Assembly (NCBI GenBank): GCA_947504205.1
Contig: CANNGL010000001.1
Location: forward strand, 558,001 to 622,000
Source: an uncultured Litoreibacter sp.
GTDB taxonomy: Bacteria > Pseudomonadota > Alphaproteobacteria > Rhodobacterales > Rhodobacteraceae
DNA length: 64,000 nt
Direction of reading: 5' to 3'
Part shown: piece by piece, positions 27,998 to 38,165 of the stretch
Layout of the letters: the number at the start of each line of letters is the position of its first letter
Numbering within the stretch: position 1 is the first letter of the stretch
Program-made: the position numbers and the translations under genes
Notes under the pieces: model-generated
Database searches by the model: none
Told to the model about the DNA's origin: nothing
The model's input: the letters and a program-made list of their open reading frames with translations, nothing else

Positions 27998-29212
27998 ATG
28001 AGCGGTATCAACTGGATTGCAAAGTTTTGCGCCATGATAGGCGTTTGCGTCACGTTTACGGCGCAAGCGCAGGATTTTCGCGCGCTCGCCCGATTGGTGG
28101 AGGCGGGGTCTTTCATAAAAGACGCAGGCGAAGGGATAGACGTTGAACTGGCGATAACTCAAGCGGTGCCATATCGGATCCAGACGTTTTCCTCACCGAC
28201 CCGCCTTGCAATCGATTTCCGTGAAGTTTCGTTCGGGCAAGGCCTTGCGGGGTTGGATCGGTCCGAGGTCGTGACCGAACTAAAGGCAGGCAAGATTGCC
28301 CAAGGCTGGTCGCGACTGGTGCTCTACCTGCAAGAACCGATGGCGGTAGAAACTGCGGGTATGAAAACTGATCCGGTTGACGGAAGTGCTGTCATCCGCT
28401 TGGGGCTGGTCCAAACTTCACCAGAGAACTTTGCCAAAACGGTCGAGACAACCGCGCGGCTAAGCGAACAACTGGCAAGAACAAATCCAGAGGTAACGCC
28501 ATCCGACAAGGAGCGCCCGATCATTGTTCTGGATCCGGGGCATGGCGGCGTTGATCCCGGGGCGCAGCGCGATGGTTATGACGAGGCTGATCTGATGTTG
28601 ATCTTCGCGCGGGAACTGCGTGAAGTGCTGATCCGATCTGGGCGTTATGATGTTGTTTTGACCCGCGAGAGTGATGACTTTGTATCCTTGCCAGCGCGCG
28701 TGTCTATCGCCCGGGCGGTGGAGGGTGACATGTTCCTGTCGCTTCATGCAGATGCTTTGGCAAAGGGTCGGGCGACCGGCACCACGATCTATACAATGTC
28801 AGAAGATGCAAGTGATGAAGTAAGCGCGCTTTTGGCTGAACGTCAGGATCGTCAGGACATCATCGCGGGCGTCGATCTGACCGCAAAGGATGACGAGATA
28901 GCGCGGATCCTGATCGATCTGGCGCGCCAGAGAACCACACCACGGACCGATCTGCTGGCGGATCTGTTGGTTGAGGAGCTTCGCAAGTCGCTGGGTGAAA
29001 TGCACAAACGCCCTCGGCTTGAAGCCAGTTTTTCAGTGCTCAAGGCGCCGGACATTCCATCCGTTTTGATTGAATTGGGGTTCATGTCGTCGGAGCGGGA
29101 TCTGCAAAACCTGACAAAACCCGAATGGCGTGCCGAAGCCGCCCGTGGCATTCTTGGAGCGATTGATCGTTGGATGATCGAAGACGCCGCGCGTCGGCAG
29201 GCACGCCAATGA
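27998..29212 (+). CDS. N-acetylmuramoyl-L-alanine amidase with AMIN-like N-terminal domain
   Basis: IIVLDPGHGGVDPGAQ, FLSLHADAL, PSVLIELGFMSSERD. Confidence 0.94.
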   Translation: MSGINWIAKFCAMIGVCVTFTAQAQDFRALARLVEAGSFIKDAGEGIDVELAITQAVPYRIQTFSSPTRLAIDFREVSFGQGLAGLDRSEVVTELKAGKIAQGWSRLVLYLQEPMAVETAGMKTDPVDGSAVIRLGLVQTSPENFAKTVETTARLSEQLARTNPEVTPSDKERPIIVLDPGHGGVDPGAQRDGYDEADLMLIFARELREVLIRSGRYDVVLTRESDDFVSLPARVSIARAVEGDMFLSLHADALAKGRATGTTIYTMSEDASDEVSALLAERQDRQDIIAGVDLTAKDDEIARILIDLARQRTTPRTDLLADLLVEELRKSLGEMHKRPRLEASFSVLKAPDIPSVLIELGFMSSERDLQNLTKPEWRAEAARGILGAIDRWMIEDAARRQARQ

Positions 29213-29333
29213 CCTTGTGCTCTCACGTCTTCGTCAGGTCGGGCGTCAAACCGCTGATTTTGCGCCTTCGGTTTTTGACCTTCCTGACCATCAAGCGTAT
29301 AAATAGAACTCAGTTTTCAGGGTATCTTGCGTA

Positions 29334-31850
29334 ATGCTTCGTGTAATTCTGTCCTTCTTCGGATCAATCTTCAGCCTGATCTGCATCGGGGCTGTTGGTG
29401 TGGCCATATTGATTGGCGCGATCTTTTACATGTATGGGCGCGATCTGCCCAATCATGAACAGCTCGCGCAATACACACCGCCAACGATCAGCCGCATCTA
29501 TTCGGGTCAGGGCGAACTGATTGACGAATTCGCACAGGAACGTCGATTGTTCGCTCCGGCTGGAACCATTCCCGACTTGGTCAAGAATGCTTTCATCTCG
29601 GCTGAGGACAAGAACTTCTATACACATAAGGGCTACGATCCGCTCGGGATGGCCAAAGCGGCGATAGATGCGGCCCAAGGCGGGCGCCTCAGAGGCGCGT
29701 CGACCATCACCCAACAGGTGATGAAGAACTTCCTTTTGGGCGGCGAAAGGTCGGCTGAGCGCAAGATCAAGGAACTTATTTTGGCGTCTCGTATCGAAGA
29801 GACGCTTGAAAAGGACAAGATCCTCGAGCTCTATCTCAACGAGATTTTCCTTGGCCAGAACAGCTTTGGTGTCGCAGCTGCGGCGCAAACCTACTTCAAT
29901 AAAACACTCTCGGAATTGACCGTTGAAGAGGCGGCATATCTAGCCGTTTTGCCAAAAGCGCCCTCTCGCTACCATCCGGTGCGTCAGGTTGAGCGTGCGG
30001 TTGAGCGTCGGAATTTCGTTCTGCGGGAAATGTACGAGAATGGATATATCGAGCTTGCTCAGTATGAGGAGGCGAAAGAGAAACCTCTGAAAACAGTACA
30101 AAGTGGTGATTACGAAGGGTTCAAAGGCCAATTGCCGGACCGCGACTACTTCACGGATGAAATTCGCCGCCAGTTGTCACGCGACTTCGGTGAAGAGGAA
30201 TTTTTCGGGGGCGGCTTGGCTATCCGGGCCACTGTTGACCGTGATCTGCAGGACGAGGCCGCCAAGACGTTGCGCCGCGCGTTGGAAGATTATGATCGCC
30301 GCCAAGGTGTCTTTCACAGGGTGACGGTCAAGCTGGAACCAGAACTTGCGACCGCCGAGGCATGGCGTGAAGCACTGAAAGGTACTGTGTTTCCCCGTGA
30401 TATTGTCGGTTGGAACGCTGCGGTGGTTCTGGGTTTCGAAGGCGATGACGCTGTGATCGGGGTGGAGGGGCAAGATGCCACCGGCACCCTGCAAGGGTCT
30501 GATGTCAAATGGGCGCGACCGCGCCTCGAAGATGGTAAACTGGGAAAACGGACGGCCAATGCCGACAACCTTTTGGATGTGGGTGATGTCATCCACGTCA
30601 GAGCCAAAGATGATGGTACTTGGTCCTTACGTCAGGTGCCGCAGGTGCAAGGCGGGTTCATGGCGATGGATGTCAACACCGGCCGTGTCCTGGCTATGCA
30701 GGGCGGATTTTCTTACCAGCATTCGGTTTTTAATCGCGCCACACAGGCGACGCGCCAACCTGGATCGAGTTTCAAGCCGTTCGTTTATGCTGCGGCTCTG
30801 GATTCCGGGTTTTCGGCAAATACGATCATCGTCGATGCGCCGATCGAGATTAATACGCCGCAAGGGTTGTGGCGCCCGAAAAACGCATCGAACCGGTTCT
30901 ATGGTCCGACGCCTGTCCGTACCGGGATCGAGCAATCCCGGAACCTAATGACGATCCGCCTTGCTGAGGAGATCGGCATGGAAACGGTTGCGGGCTATGC
31001 GGAACGGTTTGGCGTTTATGACAAGATGCAGCCGTTCTTGTCCAACGCACTCGGCTCGCAAGAGACGACACTTTACAAAATGGTTGCGGCCTACGCGATG
31101 TTTGCCAATGGCGGTGAGCGGGTGGAGCCCACCCTCGTTGACAGGGTGCAGGATCGTTGGGGGCGCACGATTTATCGGCACGACCAAAGGGTCTGCGAGG
31201 ATTGCCAGCTGGCATCGCTTGATCCGAACTTCGCCCCTGCCATCGTTTCCAACCGAAGTCGTGTGATGGATGCGATCACGGCTTACCAGCTAACGTCCAT
31301 GATGCAGGGTGTGGTCGAGCGTGGCACGGCTGCGAGAACGGTTAATCTCTCTGTGCCGACAGCAGGGAAAACCGGGACAACCAATGAAGAGAAGGATGCC
31401 TGGTTTGTAGGCTTTACCTCCAACATCGTGGCCGGCTGTTACATTGGCTATGACAGGCCTCGCCCAATGGGACGCGGCGCTGGTGGTGGCTCAATGTGTG
31501 GCCCGGTTTTCAACGCATTCATGAAACAAGCGACGGCAAAATTTGGCGGAGCGGAATTTGCAGTACCACCGGGCGGCTATTTCGTTCCGATTGATCGCTT
31601 CACGGGCGCTGTTTTGCCTGCGGGTTCCACTGGAGATTACGTCGTTTATGAATATTTCCGGGATGGCGAAGAACCGGCATACGGGTTGTTCCTTGATGGT
31701 GGCTTTGCAATGGGGTCGAACCTGAACCTCTTCTCGCGCGGCGAGTCTGATATCACAGCGACCCAGAATGTTACGACCTCGACCGGCAAAAAGGCCGTGA
31801 TCCCCAAACGGGCAAACTTTGGTACGCTTAGTGCGGGCGGGCTTTACTAG
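29334..31850 (+). CDS. Class A penicillin-binding protein 1A
   Basis: Glycosyltransferase motifs ISAEDKNFYTHKGYDPLGM, RGASTITQQVMKN; transpeptidase RQPGSSFKPFVY, GKTGTTNEEKDAWFVG. Confidence 0.96.
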   Translation: MLRVILSFFGSIFSLICIGAVGVAILIGAIFYMYGRDLPNHEQLAQYTPPTISRIYSGQGELIDEFAQERRLFAPAGTIPDLVKNAFISAEDKNFYTHKGYDPLGMAKAAIDAAQGGRLRGASTITQQVMKNFLLGGERSAERKIKELILASRIEETLEKDKILELYLNEIFLGQNSFGVAAAAQTYFNKTLSELTVEEAAYLAVLPKAPSRYHPVRQVERAVERRNFVLREMYENGYIELAQYEEAKEKPLKTVQSGDYEGFKGQLPDRDYFTDEIRRQLSRDFGEEEFFGGGLAIRATVDRDLQDEAAKTLRRALEDYDRRQGVFHRVTVKLEPELATAEAWREALKGTVFPRDIVGWNAAVVLGFEGDDAVIGVEGQDATGTLQGSDVKWARPRLEDGKLGKRTANADNLLDVGDVIHVRAKDDGTWSLRQVPQVQGGFMAMDVNTGRVLAMQGGFSYQHSVFNRATQATRQPGSSFKPFVYAAALDSGFSANTIIVDAPIEINTPQGLWRPKNASNRFYGPTPVRTGIEQSRNLMTIRLAEEIGMETVAGYAERFGVYDKMQPFLSNALGSQETTLYKMVAAYAMFANGGERVEPTLVDRVQDRWGRTIYRHDQRVCEDCQLASLDPNFAPAIVSNRSRVMDAITAYQLTSMMQGVVERGTAARTVNLSVPTAGKTGTTNEEKDAWFVGFTSNIVAGCYIGYDRPRPMGRGAGGGSMCGPVFNAFMKQATAKFGGAEFAVPPGGYFVPIDRFTGAVLPAGSTGDYVVYEYFRDGEEPAYGLFLDGGFAMGSNLNLFSRGESDITATQNVTTSTGKKAVIPKRANFGTLSAGGLY

Positions 31851-31916
31851 CGGCCTTGCTCCCCCTTTGCATCCCGCCTATCACTTCCTGACCAGTATTT
31901 CCGACCGAGAGTAGAC

Positions 31917-33044
31917 ATGCGCGCAGAGACGCAAAACGCCATTGAGGCCATCGAGAAATCCCTTGATCTGCTGCGCCAACGCATGGATTGGGAGACAGCC
32001 CCGCATAGGCTGGAAGAATTCAATGCGATGGTCGAGGACCCTAACCTTTGGGACGATCCGGAAAAGGCGCAAAAACTGATGCGTGACCGGCAGGGGTTGG
32101 TTGATCAAATAGAAGGATATGAACGCATCGCTTCAGAGCTGAAGGACAGCGTTGAGCTGATCGAACTGGGCGAGATGGAAGATGACGCCGAAGTGGTGGC
32201 GGAGGCCGAGCAAACTATCATAGCGCTGGTCGATGTCGCGGCCGCCAAGGAGCTCGAAGCGCTGCTGAATGGCGAGGCGGATAGCAACGACACCTTCCTT
32301 GAGATTAACTCAGGGGCAGGGGGTACGGAAAGCTGTGACTGGGCTTCGATGCTGGCGCGCATGTATGTCCGTTGGGCCGAAAAGCGTGGTTTCAAGGTTG
32401 AGCTTCAGTCGGAAAGCGCCGGTGAAGAGGCCGGGATCAAATCCGCTGCCTACAAGATCAGTGGAACGAATGCCTATGGCTGGTTGAAATCGGAGTCTGG
32501 CGTGCACCGCTTGGTACGGATTTCGCCCTTCGATTCCGCGGCAAAGCGACATACGTCATTTTGCTCCGTCTGGGTTTATCCGGTGGTAGACGACAATATT
32601 GAAATCGAAGTGAACCCCTCGGATATTCGTATCGATACCTATCGCTCCTCTGGGGCGGGCGGGCAGCACGTGAACACAACGGATTCTGCTGTCAGGATCA
32701 CTCATGCGCCTACTGGTATCGTTGTCACCAGCTCAGAGAAGTCGCAGCACCAGAACCGCGATATTGCAATGAAGGCTCTAAAGTCCCGGCTCTATCAGAT
32801 GGAGTTGGACAGACGGAATGCGGCGATCAATGAAGCACATGAGAACAAGGGTGACGCAGGTTGGGGCAACCAGATCCGGTCTTATGTTTTGCAGCCCTAT
32901 CAGATGGTGAAGGATCTGCGCACGAACTATGAGACCTCGGACACCAAGGGTGTATTGGATGGCGATCTGGATGGCTTTATGGCCGCAACGCTGGCCATGG
33001 ATGTTTCTGGCAAAAGCCGGGCTGAAGCACAGGGTGAAGACTAA
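31917..33044 (+). CDS. prfB: Peptide chain release factor 2
   Basis: [19 protein letters not shown] (GGQ) and '[15 protein letters not shown]'; single continuous frame. Confidence 0.96.
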   Translation: MRAETQNAIEAIEKSLDLLRQRMDWETAPHRLEEFNAMVEDPNLWDDPEKAQKLMRDRQGLVDQIEGYERIASELKDSVELIELGEMEDDAEVVAEAEQTIIALVDVAAAKELEALLNGEADSNDTFLEINSGAGGTESCDWASMLARMYVRWAEKRGFKVELQSESAGEEAGIKSAAYKISGTNAYGWLKSESGVHRLVRISPFDSAAKRHTSFCSVWVYPVVDDNIEIEVNPSDIRIDTYRSSGAGGQHVNTTDSAVRITHAPTGIVVTSSEKSQHQNRDIAMKALKSRLYQMELDRRNAAINEAHENKGDAGWGNQIRSYVLQPYQMVKDLRTNYETSDTKGVLDGDLDGFMAATLAMDVSGKSRAEAQGED

Positions 33045-33278
33045 GCGACGCTGAGCTCAAGTTGTCTTTGGGCATCTAGGCTACGCCGTGGCGGCAAAGC
33101 TATTGATTTTGCTAAAAGATCATTTAGAAAAAGTTGCGGGCAGGCGATGGCGTCGCCAGCACACCCTGTGCACCCCCGTAATCACCATCCTGAACGCCGG
33201 GACTTTCTTTGCCGCTTTGCGGTATGGGGGAGGTCCTCTCTCATGCACATCGCGGCTTCGGACCGAAGGAGCCATTCG

Positions 33279-34478
33279 ATGGATCGTCCAGAATTTTATC
33301 GCTTTCACCAAGGCCAAAAAACGCTGCCTTTCTCTGATGCAGAGTACGAGGCGCGCCTTGCGCGCTTGCGTCAAGAGATGCAGGCGCAAGATGTGGATTG
33401 CTGCGTTTTCACATCGATGCACTGCATCGCCTATTACAGCGGTTTCCTCTATTGTGCGTTTGGCAGGCCCTACGCGCTTGTTGTCACGAATGACACCAGC
33501 GTCACGATCAGTGCTGGCATTGATGCAGCCCAGCCATGGCGGCGATGCTATGGCGATAACATCACCTATACCGACTGGCAGCGGAACAACTACTGGCGTG
33601 CAATCAGGTCCGTTACCGGGGCGTCCAAGACGATCGGCTATGAAGCTGATCATCTGACTTTGGCACAAAGGGCGCTGCTGGACGAGTTTTTGGCCCCCAA
33701 GGCGACTGTCGATATGGCCGCAGCGTCGATGCGCCAGAGAATGCACAAGTCAGAAGCCGAGATCGCCTTGATCAAAGCGGGTGCAGAAGTCGCTGATGTC
33801 GGGGGCTACGCAGTCAAGGACGCCATCAAGGCGGGTGTGCGCGAAATTGACGTGGCCATGGCTGGTCGTGACGCGATGGAGCTGGAAATTGCCAAGCGCT
33901 TTCCCGATGCGGAATACCGCGATACATGGATTTGGTTTCAGTCGGGGATCAATACAGATGGCGCTCATAACCCAGTGACATCGCGCACGCTGGAGAGAGG
34001 TGATATCCTCAGCCTCAATACCTTTCCGATGATCAACGGGTACTACACCGCATTGGAACGCACGATGTTTGTCGAAACGGTTGATCCTGACAGCCTTGGG
34101 ATTTGGCAGGCCAATGTAGCGACCCATGAATATGGAATGAGTTTGCTTAAGCCAGGTGTGAGTTGTGCGCATGTGACCGAGCAGATCAATCTTTTCTTGG
34201 AAGAACGCGATTTGCTGAAATACCGCACCTTCGGCTACGGCCACTCCTTCGGCGTCCTGTCACATTATTACGGGCGTGAAGCAGGGCTGGAATTGCGCGA
34301 AGACATCGACACTGTTCTGGAGCCGGGCATGGTCCTTTCGATGGAGCCCATGCTGACAATCCCGGAGGGTAAGCCCGGTGCCGGTGGCTACCGCGAGCAT
34401 GATATTCTGGTGATCACAAGTGACGGTGCGGAGAACATTACCGGCTATCCCTACGGGCCAGAGTTCAACGTCGTTTAG
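33279..34478 (+). CDS. Creatinase (creatine amidinohydrolase), M24 fold
   Basis: FCSFGRPYALVV-like 'YCAFGRPYALVV', 'WFQSGINTDGAHNPVTSRTLERGDILSLNTFPMINGYYTALERT', 'YRTFGYGHSFGVLSHYYGREAGLELREDIDTVLEPGMVLSMEPM' closely match remembered Pseudomonas creatinase. Confidence 0.88.
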   Translation: MDRPEFYRFHQGQKTLPFSDAEYEARLARLRQEMQAQDVDCCVFTSMHCIAYYSGFLYCAFGRPYALVVTNDTSVTISAGIDAAQPWRRCYGDNITYTDWQRNNYWRAIRSVTGASKTIGYEADHLTLAQRALLDEFLAPKATVDMAAASMRQRMHKSEAEIALIKAGAEVADVGGYAVKDAIKAGVREIDVAMAGRDAMELEIAKRFPDAEYRDTWIWFQSGINTDGAHNPVTSRTLERGDILSLNTFPMINGYYTALERTMFVETVDPDSLGIWQANVATHEYGMSLLKPGVSCAHVTEQINLFLEERDLLKYRTFGYGHSFGVLSHYYGREAGLELREDIDTVLEPGMVLSMEPMLTIPEGKPGAGGYREHDILVITSDGAENITGYPYGPEFNVV

Positions 34479-34490
34479 GACGGTTGGTGT

Positions 34491-34516
34491 AGCAGTGTCC
34501 AAAGCCGGACACTGCT
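34491..34516. repeat. Perfect 10-bp inverted repeat downstream of creatinase
   Basis: AGCAGTGTCC-aaagcc-GGACACTGCT; no T-tract. Confidence 0.7.
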
Positions 34517-34723
34517 CGCCAATATGCTGTGGGGTTTTGTTGGTAAATATCCGATGGCGAGGCCGCCAACCGCACTGAAGAGGTGTCAGCTTTCATCGGG
34601 CGGATGCGTCGTCAATGTGGTTTGGGGCTGTCGTTCGTCATGCACTTCATTGCCAGATGGCAACGAAACCTGTTGTCAGCGTATCTGCGAGCAGCAAAGT
34701 AACAACCCCAGTTGCTCAACTGG

Positions 34724-36259
34724 CTAACTTTGGTTGCTGATGATTTTTGCCGCTTTGTGACCAATCATCATGCTTGGCGCATTGGTGTTGGCGGACGTGA
34801 TCTGCGGCATCACTGAGGCGTCAGCGACCCAAAGCCCCTCCACATGTTTCAGCTTCAGATCGGGGGCAACAGGATGCACATCACGGCCCATCGCCAGCGT
34901 TCCAACCGGATGATAGGCCGTGCCGCAATGAGATCGGATATAATCTTCAATCTCATCGTCCGTGACCACGGATTTGGCAGGGAACACCTCTGGGGCGGCA
35001 TGGGCACCGAATTGGGCGCGCGCCAGTATTTCGCGCAGCCTTTTAAACCCCGCAACAAGGATGGTCACATCCGCTACGTCGCTCAGTAGGCCAAGATCTA
35101 TATCTGGCGGATCATGTGGATTTTTTGATGACAGCGTCAAACTTCCGCGCGATGTAGGACGGCATACCCCCACATCGGCGAAAAAGCCTGAACCGGTGGT
35201 AATTTTCCTGCCATTGTAGCCCATCATATAAGGAATGAAGTGGGTTTGGACATCAGGGCGCGCGTCCCCGTCATCTCCGATGGGGGCCGCTCTGAAAAAT
35301 GCACCTGCTTCGACAAAATTGGATGTCAGCCGCCCTTTGCGACGTAGCAGCCAATGAAGAGGTGAGGCGGCCCAAGCGAGCGTTTGATCAAGCGTCAGCC
35401 CGTAGCCTGAGTTCGCTCCTTTGTGGTGAACACCAATGGTCGGGTGATCATGCAGATTGCCCCCAACACCGGGTGCATTCCGAAGCACTTGAATGCCTAT
35501 CTCCTGCAGATGATCCGCCGGACCGATTCCGGATCGCATTAGGATGGCGGGAGAGCCGATGCTGCCCGCGCTCAGAATGATGCCTCGCCGGGCCGTAATG
35601 ATCCGTCCGTCGACAAGCAATACACGTTTGGCCCGGTCGTTCTCGAACTCGATCCGGTTCACATTCGCTTGTGTCAAAACCTCACAGCGGCCTGAGTTTT
35701 GTGCCGGGCGCAGGAACGCATCTGCGGCCGACCAACGGCGCCCATTGCGCATATTGGTGTGGAATACGCCGGCACTTTCGCGTTCCGGTATTGGTGGAGC
35801 CAAGCCGTTGGACCCAAGGGACAACCCGAAGGCCTCGGAAATGTCATGGGGATCAGGAAGTCTGCGCGGGCTTATAACCGCTTCGACCTCTTCGAAATCA
35901 GCGACGACATTCGCCCAGCTCCATTCGGGCATATTCCAGTTGTCGAAATCATCGCGTCGGCCCCTGAACCAGACCATGGAGTTGATCGAGCTTGATCCAC
36001 CTAACATCTTGCCACGATTAACTGTGAGATTGCGGCTCGTGGCACTTTCTTGGGGGGCGGATTTATATCGCCAATCCCTGCGGCTTCCCATCGTGTAGAG
36101 AAGGCCGAAAGGTATTTTGACCTGTGGCACTGCATCGGACCGACCTGCCTCCAAAACGCAAACGGTGCCTTTTCCCGATGCGGCAAGGCCACTGGCTAAA
36201 GCACAACCGGCAGAGCCCGCGCCGAGGACGACAAAGTCAAATTCCATTGCTGTACTCAT
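34724..36259 (-). CDS. GMC family FAD-dependent oxidoreductase (choline dehydrogenase-like)
   Basis: FDFVVLGAGSAGCALASGLA, NRGKMLGGSSSINSMVWFRG, GTAYHPVGTLAMG, NTNAPSMMIGHKAA. Confidence 0.93.
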   Translation of the reverse strand: MSTAMEFDFVVLGAGSAGCALASGLAASGKGTVCVLEAGRSDAVPQVKIPFGLLYTMGSRRDWRYKSAPQESATSRNLTVNRGKMLGGSSSINSMVWFRGRRDDFDNWNMPEWSWANVVADFEEVEAVISPRRLPDPHDISEAFGLSLGSNGLAPPIPERESAGVFHTNMRNGRRWSAADAFLRPAQNSGRCEVLTQANVNRIEFENDRAKRVLLVDGRIITARRGIILSAGSIGSPAILMRSGIGPADHLQEIGIQVLRNAPGVGGNLHDHPTIGVHHKGANSGYGLTLDQTLAWAASPLHWLLRRKGRLTSNFVEAGAFFRAAPIGDDGDARPDVQTHFIPYMMGYNGRKITTGSGFFADVGVCRPTSRGSLTLSSKNPHDPPDIDLGLLSDVADVTILVAGFKRLREILARAQFGAHAAPEVFPAKSVVTDDEIEDYIRSHCGTAYHPVGTLAMGRDVHPVAPDLKLKHVEGLWVADASVMPQITSANTNAPSMMIGHKAAKIISNQS

Positions 36260-36498
36260 GAGACGAGCTGATAACTGACCACACGATATTCTAATCGTGC
36301 CCGCAGGCAAGCGCGTCGAACAACTTATTCACGGCTCGAATTGTTCGCGTGGTCGCAACTTTAGTCGCAAACATGCGGACCAGAAACGCAGTGTTGGCCA
36401 ACGCGGTTGGTGATGGAGTTATCCATCGAGGGTATGGAGATTTTGCCAAAACGCACGTTGTGCTAAAACATCGCCCAAGCACAAAGAAAGGGTGAGCG

Positions 36499-37269
36499 AT
36501 GAAACGCGATTACCTGTCAATCAATCGAGATACATGGGACGCCGATGCAGCCAACTGGGTTGGTTTCGCCGAAGCCCATTGGCGTCTCGACCCTCCGAAA
36601 TGGGGCACGTGGGGAAACCCGGAAGAGGGCCTGAACCTGTTGCCTGCAGACATGACCGATATGGACGCCATCGAACTGGGATGTGGGACGGGTTACGTTT
36701 CCTACTGGATGACACGCCGTGGTGCACGGGTCACCGGCATAGATATCTCGGCCGAACAACTGGCCACAGCGCGCAGGCTTGCCGCGGAGCACAGCGCAGA
36801 GATCAATTTTATCGAAGGCAATGCCGAGACAACAGGCTTGCAGGAGGCGTCCTTTGATTTCGCGATTTCGGAATATGGTGCGTCGATTTGGTGCGCTCCG
36901 GATAAGTGGTTGCGAGAAGCATGGCGATTGCTTCGTCCGGGGGGACGATTGGTGTTTCTTGGAAATCATCCACTATCGCTGCTTTGCTCGCCCCTTGATG
37001 GATCGCCCGCTGACTGGACGCTGCATCGTCCATACCGTGACATGTGGGGCGCGGATTGGACGGAAGTGGAGTTCGAGCCGACCGGTGTATGCTTCAATCT
37101 CACTATATCTGACTGGATGGCACTGTTTGCCGAGATCGGTTTTCAAATCACGAACTATCAAGAACTCTATGCACCTGAAGACGCCTTAGGAACACGCGCT
37201 GCAATCCCTGCCGATTGGGCAAAAAGCTACCCGGTTGAACAGGTTTGGCACTTGGTGAAACCTGATTGA
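36499..37269 (+). CDS. Class I SAM-dependent methyltransferase
   Basis: AIELGCGTGYVSYWMTRRGARVTGIDIS; EAWRLLRPGGRLVFLG. Confidence 0.88.
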   Translation: MKRDYLSINRDTWDADAANWVGFAEAHWRLDPPKWGTWGNPEEGLNLLPADMTDMDAIELGCGTGYVSYWMTRRGARVTGIDISAEQLATARRLAAEHSAEINFIEGNAETTGLQEASFDFAISEYGASIWCAPDKWLREAWRLLRPGGRLVFLGNHPLSLLCSPLDGSPADWTLHRPYRDMWGADWTEVEFEPTGVCFNLTISDWMALFAEIGFQITNYQELYAPEDALGTRAAIPADWAKSYPVEQVWHLVKPD

Positions 37270-37286
37270 TGGCATAGCTGATAAGC

Positions 37287-38042
37287 ATGAATGCTTTCAA
37301 GAGAACCGCAACGCCTTCCGAGGCCCTGCGTCGTGATTACCTGAAGTCGCTCTCCGAGCCGCAAGAATGGTTTCTTGAGGAACTCGTACAGTCAGGTGAA
37401 GTTTGGGAGATGCCGGGGACAGGGTATGGCGTTTTCCACGAAGGGACACTTGTTGAGTTCTTCATGGCAAACGCACGGGACGCTGTATCCGGCTTGACTG
37501 AGCTGAGAGACGTCAGGCCATTTGAAGTGGCGCTCTGTAAGTCCTTTGATCAGGCTTTGCTAGAGGCGGCCACGGCGCTCGGTGGTGCGGTGTCCGAAGT
37601 TGGATTTCTCTTTCGCAAACGTAATCGGGTCAATCTTACAAAGCCCGAAGGGTTTCGGATTGTGAGCGCGAACCCGCGCGACCTTGAAGAAGCCTGCAAG
37701 GTTGGAGGGGATTTCTTTTCTTCCCGAGAAGAAGTCGTAGAACTTCTGAATTCCGGCTGTCTTTGGATTGCCTGGTGCCAGAGCGAAATTGTCGGGTGCG
37801 GCGTCACTTCGGAGTTGGGCAAACCGTTCAACGCAGTCGATGTCGGGATGGTGGTCAGTAAACTTCGGCGCAATCAGGGCTTCGGTACAGCAATTGTGAT
37901 GGCGCTTTCCAACGCGCTTGAGGGGGAAGGTAAGATGCCAATTTGCGGATGTGCGAAACGCAACGTTGCATCCAAGAACACGTTGGAGCGGGCAGGCTTC
38001 GTTTCTGAGCACAGGCTATTGCGGATACAGTTTCCTGCCTAG
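37287..38042 (+). CDS. GNAT-family N-acetyltransferase-like protein
   Basis: 251 aa; 'VGMVVSKLRRNQGFGTAIVMAL ... CGCAKRNVASKNTLERAGFVSEHR'. Confidence 0.75.
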   Translation: MNAFKRTATPSEALRRDYLKSLSEPQEWFLEELVQSGEVWEMPGTGYGVFHEGTLVEFFMANARDAVSGLTELRDVRPFEVALCKSFDQALLEAATALGGAVSEVGFLFRKRNRVNLTKPEGFRIVSANPRDLEEACKVGGDFFSSREEVVELLNSGCLWIAWCQSEIVGCGVTSELGKPFNAVDVGMVVSKLRRNQGFGTAIVMALSNALEGEGKMPICGCAKRNVASKNTLERAGFVSEHRLLRIQFPA

Positions 38043-38165
38043 ATCGAGTCCACATTGACCACTGACCTAAATTGAGCAGCCACCGTTGTTTGTCAGCCGT
38101 CTTTAAGGCGTCAGATGAAAGTTTCGAGCCGGATTGCCTGGCGCTGCGCGGAGCAAGGATGTCAG

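Noticed and set aside
31917-33044. Programmed +1 frameshift in prfB
   Set aside because: The RF2 ORF is continuous from its start; no in-frame UGA or CUU-UGA-C site near codon 25.
33200-33278. Glycine-riboswitch-like 'CCGAAGGAGC' before creatinase
   Set aside because: The motif is only 11 nt from the ATG and doubles as the Shine-Dalgarno; no room for the rest of an aptamer and no paired upstream segments seen.
34540-34690. Possible transposase remnant (plus-frame ...RTEEVSAFIGRMRRQCGLGLSFVMHFIARWQRNLLSAYLRAAK)
   Set aside because: No start codon at the beginning, no recognised transposase motif, no flanking duplications; too short to support.
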